Below, piece after piece: positions 43,810 through 51,489 of a stretch of 64,000 nucleotides of DNA. This DNA comes from Halobellus captivus (GTDB lineage Archaea > Halobacteriota > Halobacteria > Halobacteriales > Haloferacaceae). Both the position numbers and the translations under genes were made by a program. A model generated the notes under the pieces. It was not told the DNA's origin, made no database searches, and was given only the letters and a program-made list of their open reading frames with translations. The stretch covers positions 847,109 to 911,108 of the forward strand of contig NZ_VJXQ01000001.1 of the NCBI RefSeq assembly GCF_007655485.1, in the 5' to 3' direction. Every line of letters starts with the position of its first letter. Position 1 is the first letter of the stretch.

Positions 43810-45529
43810 ACAGACTGCCGCTGAACTGACCGCCGCCGAGACGATCCTCGTCGCGGGCACGGCCAGCCACGTCGGCAAGAGCACCGTCGCCGCCGGACTG
43901 AGTCGGCGGCTCGCAGACGCCGGTGTCGACGTCGCGCCGTTCAAGGCGCAGAATATGAGCAACGAGGCGCGGGCGGTCGTTCGTCCGGCCGCGGTCGGCG
44001 GCGTCGACGCGGACCACCGCGCGGCTCCCGCGGACGCAGCGGGTCTCACCGACTCCGCATTCGGCGAGATCGGCGTCTCCCAGTACGTGCAAGCGCGCGC
44101 CGCCGACGTCCGCCCGACGACCGATCACAACCCGGTGCTCCTGAAACCGCGCGGCGGCCAGGAATCACAGCTCGTCGTCGACGGCGTCGCCGTCGGTCAC
44201 TACGCGGCGGGCGACTACTACGCCGACCACTGGGAAGCGGCGAGAAACGCGGCCGAAGCGGCCCACGCGCGCCTCGCCGCCGATCACGACGTCGTCATCG
44301 CCGAGGGTGCTGGGTCGATCGCCGAGATCAACTTCCACGAGCGCGACCTCGCGAACGTCGAGACCGCGCGGTTCGCCGACGCGCGGATCCTCCTCGTCGC
44401 CGACATCGAGCGCGGCGGCGTCTTCGCGTCGATCCTCGGCACGCTGGAGCTGCTTCCCGAGGACGTCCGCGAGCGAGTCGTCGGCGTCGCGATCGCGAAA
44501 TTCCGGGGCGATCGGTCGCTGCTCGATCCCGGCATCGAGGAGATCGAATCCCGGACCGGCGTCCCCGTGCTCGCGGTGCTCCCCTACGACGATCCGGGCC
44601 TGCCCGACGAGGACAGCGTGTCACTCCCGGCGGCGGACGAGTGCGAGGTCCGCGGGGGCGACGACGGCGTCGACGGCTCGCAGTCAGTGACGATCGCCGT
44701 CCCCCGACTCCCGCGCGCCTCGAACACCGCCGACGTCGACCCGCTCGTCGACGTTCCCGGCGTCCGCGTGGCGTTCGTCCCCCTCGGCGCGCCGCTATCG
44801 GACGCCGACGCGGTCGTCCTCACGGGGACGAAGAACACCGCCGACGACCTGCGTGCGGTCCGTCGGGCGGGCCTCCACGAGCGACTCCGCGCGTTCGACG
44901 GCCCCGTCATCGGGCTCTGCGGCGGCTATCAACTCCTCGGAGAACGGCTCGTCGACGCCGATGTCGAAGCTGCCGATGTCCACGTCGAGGCGACCAAAGG
45001 AACCGACAACGAAGCGGTCGAGGATGTCGACGTCGAGCCCGCAGAGAGCGGCGAGAGCGGCGGCCACGCGTCGACGGTCCCGGGAATCGGACTGCTTGCG
45101 GTCGAAACCGCGTTTTCGCCTCGGAAGCGGGTTGCCCCCGTGGAATGGGATCTCGACGGGTCCGGACCCCTGTCCGACGCGTCTGGACCTGTCTCGGGCT
45201 ACGAAATCCACGCCGGAGAGACGCGAGTTGTCCCTTCCGACGGCGTCGGGCGGGCGAGTACTCCCGTTCTGACGCCGTTCTCCGCCCCCGGTCGGGAGCC
45301 GGTGGCGCTCGGCGCGGCGGCGGCGGGAGTGCTCGGCACGTACCTCCACGGGCTGTTCGAGAACGACGGGGTCCGGGAGGCGTTCGTCGACAACGTCTTC
45401 GCGCACGCTGGCGTGTCGCGGCCGACAGCCGGTGCAAGCGCGTCTGAATCGGACGATCCGTACGCGAACGCGGCAGCGCTCGTCGAATCGCTTCCGCTGG
45501 ACGTTCTCTGCCCGGCCCACGCGCCGTAA
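43796..45529 (+). CDS. cbiP: adenosylcobyric acid synthase (glutamine-hydrolysing) CbiP
   Basis: A 577-residue amidotransferase that forms cobyric acid (amidation at b, d, e, g). The P-loop GTASHVGKS is at residues 21-29; [12 protein letters not shown] and [11 protein letters not shown] are ligand motifs. The GATase nucleophile is in [11 protein letters not shown] (Cys near 375), with a C-terminal YEIHAGET and [10 protein letters not shown]. An acidic insert (about residues 395-425, Asp-Val-Glu-rich) is not in bacterial CbiP. Last step before CbiB. Confidence 0.93.
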   Translation: MGTGKQTAAELTAAETILVAGTASHVGKSTVAAGLSRRLADAGVDVAPFKAQNMSNEARAVVRPAAVGGVDADHRAAPADAAGLTDSAFGEIGVSQYVQARAADVRPTTDHNPVLLKPRGGQESQLVVDGVAVGHYAAGDYYADHWEAARNAAEAAHARLAADHDVVIAEGAGSIAEINFHERDLANVETARFADARILLVADIERGGVFASILGTLELLPEDVRERVVGVAIAKFRGDRSLLDPGIEEIESRTGVPVLAVLPYDDPGLPDEDSVSLPAADECEVRGGDDGVDGSQSVTIAVPRLPRASNTADVDPLVDVPGVRVAFVPLGAPLSDADAVVLTGTKNTADDLRAVRRAGLHERLRAFDGPVIGLCGGYQLLGERLVDADVEAADVHVEATKGTDNEAVEDVDVEPAESGESGGHASTVPGIGLLAVETAFSPRKRVAPVEWDLDGSGPLSDASGPVSGYEIHAGETRVVPSDGVGRASTPVLTPFSAPGREPVALGAAAAGVLGTYLHGLFENDGVREAFVDNVFAHAGVSRPTAGASASESDDPYANAAALVESLPLDVLCPAHAP

Positions 45530-45607
45530 GTCGTTTTGGTCGCTCGATAGAATCAGCCCCGAGAATCGGAGTCGAAGACTTTTGAGGGGGTGTCGCGATG
45601 CTCAGGT

Positions 45608-46381
45608 ATGGTCGAGGCGTTCGCCGTCGCCAGCGGCAAGGGCGGCACCGGGAAAACGACGAGCACGCTGGCGCTCGGGATGGCGCTCGCAGCGCGGTAC
45701 GACGTCACCGTCATCGACGCGGACACCGGGATGGCGAACCTCCTCTTTCACGCCGGGTTGGACGACGCGGACGTCACCCTGCACGACTTGCTGGTCGCCG
45801 AGCGCGACGTTCCGGTCGAAGAAGCGGTGTACGACCGGTTCGGGATGTCCGTCGTCCCCTGCGGGACGAGCCTCACGGCGTTCGAGGCGGCCGATCCGGG
45901 CCGACTCCGGAAGGTCGTCGCCGAACTCGCCGCCGACACCGACGTACTCCTCCTGGACTCCCCCGCCGCGCTCGGGTCGAAGAGCGCGGTGCTCCCCGTC
46001 GTCCTCGCTGACCGCGTCGTCGTCGTCCTCCAGCCGACGGTTCCCTCGCTCTCGGACGGTCTGAAGGTCCAGGAGTACGCCCGCTCGTACGGCACCGAGA
46101 CCGCGGGCGTGCTGTTCAACCGCGTCCGACCCGACGAGGACGTCGAAACGATCGCCGAACAGGCGGCGCGGTACTTCGGCGGGACAACCCTGGCGAGCGT
46201 GCCCGAGAGCGACGCGGTGCGCGCGGCCCGTCGCGCCGGAGAACCGCTGCTCGCGCACGCGCCGGACGATCCCGCGGCCGACGCGTTCCACGAAGCGGCG
46301 TCGACCCTCGACGTCCGAACGGGCGACGCGGACGACGTCGCGGATCGCTTCCGGAGCGCCGTCGTTCCGGATCGGCTCTGA
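45608..46381 (+). CDS. MinD/ParA-family P-loop ATPase
   Basis: A 257-residue SIMIBI ATPase. The deviant Walker A GKGGTGKTT is at residues 10-18, with signature VTVIDADTGMANL near 40. Switch II LLLDSPAALG is near 118, and a nucleotide-Asn VLFNRVRPDED near 160. ATG 45608 is preferred over ATG 45590. The gene is 3 bp before the next one, suggesting a shared operon. It lacks an obvious C-terminal membrane amphipathic helix, so it may position another cargo. Confidence 0.88.
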   Translation: MVEAFAVASGKGGTGKTTSTLALGMALAARYDVTVIDADTGMANLLFHAGLDDADVTLHDLLVAERDVPVEEAVYDRFGMSVVPCGTSLTAFEAADPGRLRKVVAELAADTDVLLLDSPAALGSKSAVLPVVLADRVVVVLQPTVPSLSDGLKVQEYARSYGTETAGVLFNRVRPDEDVETIAEQAARYFGGTTLASVPESDAVRAARRAGEPLLAHAPDDPAADAFHEAASTLDVRTGDADDVADRFRSAVVPDRL

Positions 46382-46383
46382 GA

Positions 46384-46938
46384 ATGATCGCCGACGGCCA
46401 GATCCCCGAGGGCGAGTTGTGTCGGTCGCGCACCGACGCCGACGTCGGCGACACGCTCGCGGGCGTTCTCGACCGCGAACTCACGGGATACGTCGTCTTC
46501 GAACCGCAGGGATCGATCCTCCTCGGCGACGACGAGCGCGCGGTGCTCACGTTCGAGGACGGAGTCCCCGTGCTCGCATACCACCCCGCGAGCGACACCG
46601 GCGGCGACGGCGCGCTGGATGTTCTCTCCGGGCAACTCTTCCACGCCGCGGTGTACGAACTGCCGCTCGACGCGCTGGAGGCGGCACACGAGGTCGTGGA
46701 CCTGCGCGTCGATCCGACAGCGCCCGCGAGGCGGTTGGCCGACGACGAGGCGCTCGTGGACCGGACCCGCGAGGCCGCACCCGAGGGCCGACTCTCCGAC
46801 GAGCGCGATACGAGCGCAGTCGAGGAGTTCCTCGCGGACGCGGACCGGATCGAGGAGATCAGGTCGGAAGCGCGCGCGGAGGCACAGGCGCGTGCCTCCG
46901 AGTGGGGCCTCCACGAGCAGCTCGACGAGAGCCAGTGA
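46384..46938 (+). CDS. conserved haloarchaeal protein next to a MinD-like ATPase
   Basis: A 184-residue soluble, acidic protein (MIADGQIPEGELCRSRTDADVGDTL...). The first 90 residues are strand-rich (GYVVFEPQGSILLGDDERAVLTFEDGVPVLAYH), like a DUF4388- or roadblock-type sensor fold, but I cannot name the family. The last 60 residues are a charged helix. It begins 3 bp after the MinD-like gene, so a joint function is likely (inference). Confidence 0.75.
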   Translation: MIADGQIPEGELCRSRTDADVGDTLAGVLDRELTGYVVFEPQGSILLGDDERAVLTFEDGVPVLAYHPASDTGGDGALDVLSGQLFHAAVYELPLDALEAAHEVVDLRVDPTAPARRLADDEALVDRTREAAPEGRLSDERDTSAVEEFLADADRIEEIRSEARAEAQARASEWGLHEQLDESQ

Positions 46939-47010
46939 GGGCGGGCGGCCCAGACCGCGTTCGGGTACGCGGGCGGTTCTCTGTGCCCGAGTCGATTTCG
47001 ATCGATCCGA

Positions 47011-47021
47011 GACAATATATA
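47011..47021 (+). promoter_or_regulatory. TATA box of the 47045 gene
   Basis: GACAATATATA is centred about 27 bp upstream of GTG 47045 and picks it over GTG 47039 and 47051. Confidence 0.6.
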
Positions 47022-47044
47022 CGGTGGGGCGGCCTAAAGTGGGT

Positions 47045-47782
47045 GTGAGCGTGTTTTCGCTGCTCCGCGCACGAACGCCCGCGGACTTCGCCGACTGGTT
47101 CGAACCCGGCGGCGCGTACCTCCTGCGGGTCGCAGAGGGGATGGGCTTTTACACGGGCGACCTCGCGGGGGTTATCGACGAGGCCGACACCGCGATGCGG
47201 GCGGGCCGAACGGGGCCCGACGTCGCGCCCGCGGTGAATCGACTGATCGCCGCCGACCTGTACGCCGACGCCGCGTTCGGCCTCCCGTTCATCGAGTGGA
47301 CGCCCGTCTGGTACGAACTGCCGCTGACGCTTCCCACGGCGTACGCCGAGTGGCGACTCCGGCGCGTCGCAGATCAGTACGCCGAGACGATCGATCACCT
47401 CTCTGTGCCGCGGTTCAGCCGACCCGACGACGTCGTCTCGCGCGGCGCGCCAGCGGTCGGATCGGTGTCGGGATTCGCCGATCGATTCGCCTTCGCCGAC
47501 GCCGTCCTGCATCTGGAGTGGTTCGATTACGTCGCGACGGAAGTGGGGATCGACGTGCCCCCCGAACTGATCGCCGAGGCTCGGTCACAGACGGTCGGAT
47601 ACTACGTCGGCGAACTCTCGATGGCCGACCTCGATCCCTCCGTGCGCCGCCTCCAGTACCTGCTCTTCACCGACGACGAGTGGGTCCGCGCGATAGACGA
47701 GCGGTACGGACTCGACAGTTCGCTCTTCTCGGTGTGGGAACGCGTGTGTCGCCGCGAGCGCGAGCGGTTTGGCAGCGTGTGA
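47045..47782 (+). CDS. conserved haloarchaeal protein of unknown function
   Basis: A 245-residue, helix-rich soluble protein (MSVFSLLRARTPADFADWF...). Two conserved-looking blocks are VNRLIAADLYADAAFGLPFIEWTPVWYELPLTLP and LSMADLDPSVRRLQYLLFTDDEWVRAIDERYG. No known motif was found. A TATA at 47011 supports leaderless transcription from GTG 47045. It converges on the terpene-synthase-like gene with only 34 bp between them. Confidence 0.72.
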   Translation: MSVFSLLRARTPADFADWFEPGGAYLLRVAEGMGFYTGDLAGVIDEADTAMRAGRTGPDVAPAVNRLIAADLYADAAFGLPFIEWTPVWYELPLTLPTAYAEWRLRRVADQYAETIDHLSVPRFSRPDDVVSRGAPAVGSVSGFADRFAFADAVLHLEWFDYVATEVGIDVPPELIAEARSQTVGYYVGELSMADLDPSVRRLQYLLFTDDEWVRAIDERYGLDSSLFSVWERVCRRERERFGSV

Positions 47783-47816
47783 GTCGGTTTCACGGCCTAC
47801 ATCGATTCCGCGGCCG

Positions 47817-48926
47817 CTACTTGAATCCGCGACTCGCCAAGTGGTATCTGAGGACGTCTTTCGTCCCCTCGACGAACGGGTCGAGGTCGACCACGTCGGT
47901 CCGGTGGCTCAGGGAGACGAGTCGCCGATACTCCTCGTCCCACTCCTCGAGGAACTCCGCTTCGAGGCCGCTCGCGCGGATACGCTCGATCGCGCGATCG
48001 ACGGCCTCCGAGTGGTCGCCGTCTCGCAGATCACATCGATCCTGCACCTCCGCCGGCTCGATGAGACCCCGTTCGATCGCGGCGACGGCGACGCCGGAAC
48101 TGACGTCGCCCTCCCGGAGTTCTCGCTCCCACGTGCTGAGCCAGTTTCCGATACGGGCCATCCGTTGTGCGGGGTCGACAACGCTCCGAAGCGCTTCGAG
48201 ATCTCCGGTGTAATCCGCGGTGGCGTACATCAGATCGATGTCCAGATAGCTGTACATCCCCATGTTGTGCGTCTCATAGCGGCGGAGATCCGCTTCCGTC
48301 GCCAAGTCCGGACGGTCGATCGCGAGCGTGCTGTACTCGATGGCCGTCACGATCTGTCTGGCGTCGAATCGAAACAGCGGCGCGTACCGTTCGTACGACG
48401 GACTCCGTTCGAGCCTGCCGCAGAGCGTTTCCCAGACCGTTCGCGCGAAATCGACGTACGCCTCGTCGACCGACGGGCCGTACCTAGCGTCGAAAGACGG
48501 GTTGTCGGTAACGCCGAGAGACTGGTTGTCCGCAGCGCCGGGAGACTGGGTACCCGGCCCGGTGCCAGACGTCGCACCGCCACCGTTGAGACGAATCAGC
48601 CGGACGATCGCGTCGAACGTCTCGTAATCCCGCCGCTTCTCGACGAGGTCGTCGAGAATCGTGATGAAGAGGACGAGAATGGTCTTGTTCGTCGCGACCG
48701 TTTCCCGGTGCTCGGCGTCGACGGCGGGCATCGTGTTCTTCGGAGCGAGTCGATGCACCCACCGCCAGATGAACCAGGGCCGAGCGCCGTCGAACGACTG
48801 ATACTCCGCGACGAGGTCGTGCAGTGCGGGCGGAAGATCGTGGTCGCGTACGGAACTGAGGAGAGCGGCCGCACGGTCGGCGTCGAGAGACTGAACGACG
48901 CACTGGGCGGGGCTTCCGCGTGTCAC
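47817..48926 (-). CDS. protein with class I terpene-synthase motifs
   Basis: A 369-residue soluble helical protein from GTG 48926. The aspartate-rich motif DDLVE is at residues 92-96 in VLFITILDDLVEKRRDYE. An NSE-like motif N261-W-L-S-T265-W-E-R-E269 keeps the N, T and E metal ligands, and Arg215 (LRRYETHNMGMY) is exactly 46 residues upstream, as in bacterial terpene synthases. A 35-residue low-complexity insert (114-148) carries an 8-residue repeat. The terminal RY-type pair is degenerate (DVLRYHLASRGFK). I do not know a name for this family; terpene synthase is an inference. Confidence 0.6.
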   Translation of the reverse strand: MTRGSPAQCVVQSLDADRAAALLSSVRDHDLPPALHDLVAEYQSFDGARPWFIWRWVHRLAPKNTMPAVDAEHRETVATNKTILVLFITILDDLVEKRRDYETFDAIVRLIRLNGGGATSGTGPGTQSPGAADNQSLGVTDNPSFDARYGPSVDEAYVDFARTVWETLCGRLERSPSYERYAPLFRFDARQIVTAIEYSTLAIDRPDLATEADLRRYETHNMGMYSYLDIDLMYATADYTGDLEALRSVVDPAQRMARIGNWLSTWERELREGDVSSGVAVAAIERGLIEPAEVQDRCDLRDGDHSEAVDRAIERIRASGLEAEFLEEWDEEYRRLVSLSHRTDVVDLDPFVEGTKDVLRYHLASRGFK

Positions 48927-49047
48927 GATTGACAGTACCCATCATCCTACCTAAGCGATGTGGTATCGACAACCTTGATAGGAAAATTCCCCACGTGGGG
49001 ATCCGCGTGCCGTCCGCTGATTATCTCGATGGATAACTACCGAGAGA

Positions 49048-49055
49048 TTTTAAAT
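49048..49055 (+). promoter_or_regulatory. TATA box of the pilus/secretion operon
   Basis: TTTAAATA in AGATTTTAAATACG predicts transcription near 49078, at the ATG of the 11-codon mini-ORF, 33 bp before the ATPase start. Confidence 0.65.
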
Positions 49056-49078
49056 ACGAACACGAGGGAAGCCACGGT

Positions 49079-49114
49079 ATGATTGACCGACGGTCACCCG
49101 GGGCGCGCGGATGA
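49079..49114 (+). CDS. 11-codon leaderless mini-ORF before the secretion ATPase
   Basis: MIDRRSPGARG, ending in a TGA that overlaps the ATGATG start of the ATPase gene (49111). It starts at the predicted transcript 5' end. Likely translation coupling or re-initiation; peptide function not expected. Confidence 0.35.
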   Translation: MIDRRSPGARG

Positions 49115-51489
49115 TGTCGGATACGGAGGCGACCGAGGTCGCGTCTGGTATTCCGCCCGTTCCGAGCCCCGAGACGCCCGATAGCTCCGAGGCGTGGTAC
49201 GCGCCGACGGTTCGCGCGCAGTACGAAGTGACGCCCGGCGTGGTCACGACGATCGCGGACGCGAGCGACGGTGTCGGATTCGCGTATCGGATCCGAGAAC
49301 CAGCACTCGGTGCCGCGGCCGAACGCGCGCTGGCGTCGGTGCGGGCGTACTTTTCCGACGTTGAGGTTCGCCGTCCGCTCACTCGACAGGGGACCGCCGA
49401 ACGCGCGGCGGCCGGAATCCCCGCGAAGTACCGTCGCGTGCTCGACCGCTTGTTGGACGTTTCGCCGCCCGCGCGACGTCGGATCGAGTACTACGCGATG
49501 TGCGAGCTACGCCTGCTCAGTTCCGTGACACCGATCGCGCTCGACGACCGCGTGGACGTGGTCGACGTCGAGGGCGAGACCGACGGCGCGCTCGTCGTTC
49601 ACACGGAGGACTACGCCCCCGCAGTCACGGAGTTCCGCGCCGACGCCGCGTTCGCGACGCGCGTCGCCGGAGAGCGCCTGCGGGATTACAGCGTCACCTT
49701 CGCCGGGTTCGACGTCAGCGTGGTCGTCCACCGCGATCGGCTCCTCGGCGACGACCGCTTCGACGCCAAGTACGCCGTGCTCGAACCCGATCTGCTACCC
49801 GGCGACGAGGAACTGATCGCCGAGTGCAAAGAGCGGATCTGGGAGGCGAACGTCGACGAGGTGGTGGACGACCGGACGACGTTCATCCGCGAGCGGGCGC
49901 GGAGCTTCCTCTCGCGGCGGCTCACCGCTCGCAACACCCGCGCGTGGCTCGAAGCGACTCGCTATCGCGTCCGCAATGCGCTCTCGGCGTACGGGGTCGG
50001 CGTCCCGCCGGTCGACCGCCGGTACGCGCAGGACCGCCTCGACGACCTCGTCTACTACGTGCTCAGAGACTACGTCGGCGAGGGCGTCCTCACGGTCCCG
50101 ATTCGCGATCCGCACCTCGAAGACGTCGAGGCGAACCGGGTCGGCGAGCGCGTGAAGGTGGTCCCACGCGCGGACGTCGTCCGCGCTGGCGAGCGGGTCC
50201 CGACCAACCTCACGTTCGAGGACGAGACGAGCTTCGTCAACGTCGTCACGCAACTGGCGGCCGCCGATGGGGTCGAACTCAGCGCGAGCCAGCCGTCGGC
50301 GAAGGTGAACCTTCGCCCGGAGGGTGTCGCACCCGGCGCGTCCGGACACGGCGAGACGATCCGCTGCGCCGTCGCCCTGCCCGTCATCTCGGAGGACGGA
50401 CCGCACGTCTCCATCCGCAAACAGGCGTCGTCGCCGCTGACGCCGATCGACCTCGTCGAATTCGGCTCGATCCCGACCGAGCTCGTGACGCTGCTGTGGT
50501 TACTGTACGAACACCACCGCGTCGTGCTGTTCTCGGGGCCGACAGGGGCCGGGAAGACGACGCTGATGAACGCGCATATGCCGTTCATCCCGTACGATCA
50601 CCGCCCGATCAGCATCGACGAGGGATCCAGGGAGGTGTACCTGCCGCACGAGACGGGCGTGTCGCTGACGACGCGCGAACACGAGAACGAGTACAAGCGC
50701 GTCACGATGGCGGACCTGATGACGGAGGCGAATTACCTCAACCCCGACGTCGAGGTCATCGCCGAGGTCAACACGCCGGAGTCGTTCGAGACGTTCGCCG
50801 AAGTGCTCAACACCGGCCACGGCGTCGTCGGAACGACGCACGCCGAGGACGTCGAGACGCTCGTCAACCGGGTCGTCGAGCAGGGGCTTCCCGTCTATCT
50901 CCTGCGCGAACTCGATCTGGTCGTCTTTCCCCGCCGCGTCGACGGCGAGCGCTACGTCGGCTCCGCGGTCGAACTCCTCACGGAATCGGAGTACGAGGAG
51001 CTTCCCGCTTCCGCGCGCACGGGCGTCGTCGAAAAGAACGGGACGACACTGTATTACAACACGCTGCTGTGGCGGGAGACGGACGGCTCGTTCGCGATGG
51101 CGTACGACCACCCCTCGCTCGGCGGCGAGAACGCCGCAACTGACGGCGACGTCCACCGGAGCGCGCTCCGCGTCTTCGACCGCATCGCCGCGGCCACGGA
51201 CCGCGACGTGGCTGAGATCGAACGGGAGTTCCGCCGCAAGCGGGGGTACGTGGAGTACCTCCTCCGCGAGGGCGAACGCGACGTCGACCGGCTGTTCGGG
51301 TTCCTCTCGGACCTCCGGACCGACGAGGCCGCGACCGTCGAGCGCGTCCGGCGGCGACACGCGCACCGAACCGACGGTGGCGCGGACCGTCGAGATCGAG
51401 ACACCGAACGCGGTGGCGTCGAGGACAGCGACGAGAACGACTCCGAGAGCGGTTCCGAGAGCGACTCCCAGCGGAGCGGTTCGCGGTGA
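49111..51489 (+). CDS. PilB/TadA-type secretion ATPase (type IV pilus-like)
   Basis: A 792-residue ATPase. Walker A GPTGAGKTT lies near residues 476-484, the Asp box follows, and the Walker B/His region is EVIAEVNTPESFETFAEVLNTGH...GTTHAED near 550-575. The Walker B block differs from the usual GEVRGxE by AEVNTPE. The N-terminal half has no obvious zinc motif. It ends with a Ser/Asp-rich acidic tail. It powers assembly of the pilin-like proteins encoded downstream (inference from operon). Stop overlaps the next gene by 4 bp. Confidence 0.9.
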   Translation: MMSDTEATEVASGIPPVPSPETPDSSEAWYAPTVRAQYEVTPGVVTTIADASDGVGFAYRIREPALGAAAERALASVRAYFSDVEVRRPLTRQGTAERAAAGIPAKYRRVLDRLLDVSPPARRRIEYYAMCELRLLSSVTPIALDDRVDVVDVEGETDGALVVHTEDYAPAVTEFRADAAFATRVAGERLRDYSVTFAGFDVSVVVHRDRLLGDDRFDAKYAVLEPDLLPGDEELIAECKERIWEANVDEVVDDRTTFIRERARSFLSRRLTARNTRAWLEATRYRVRNALSAYGVGVPPVDRRYAQDRLDDLVYYVLRDYVGEGVLTVPIRDPHLEDVEANRVGERVKVVPRADVVRAGERVPTNLTFEDETSFVNVVTQLAAADGVELSASQPSAKVNLRPEGVAPGASGHGETIRCAVALPVISEDGPHVSIRKQASSPLTPIDLVEFGSIPTELVTLLWLLYEHHRVVLFSGPTGAGKTTLMNAHMPFIPYDHRPISIDEGSREVYLPHETGVSLTTREHENEYKRVTMADLMTEANYLNPDVEVIAEVNTPESFETFAEVLNTGHGVVGTTHAEDVETLVNRVVEQGLPVYLLRELDLVVFPRRVDGERYVGSAVELLTESEYEELPASARTGVVEKNGTTLYYNTLLWRETDGSFAMAYDHPSLGGENAATDGDVHRSALRVFDRIAAATDRDVAEIEREFRRKRGYVEYLLREGERDVDRLFGFLSDLRTDEAATVERVRRRHAHRTDGGADRRDRDTERGGVEDSDENDSESGSESDSQRSGSR

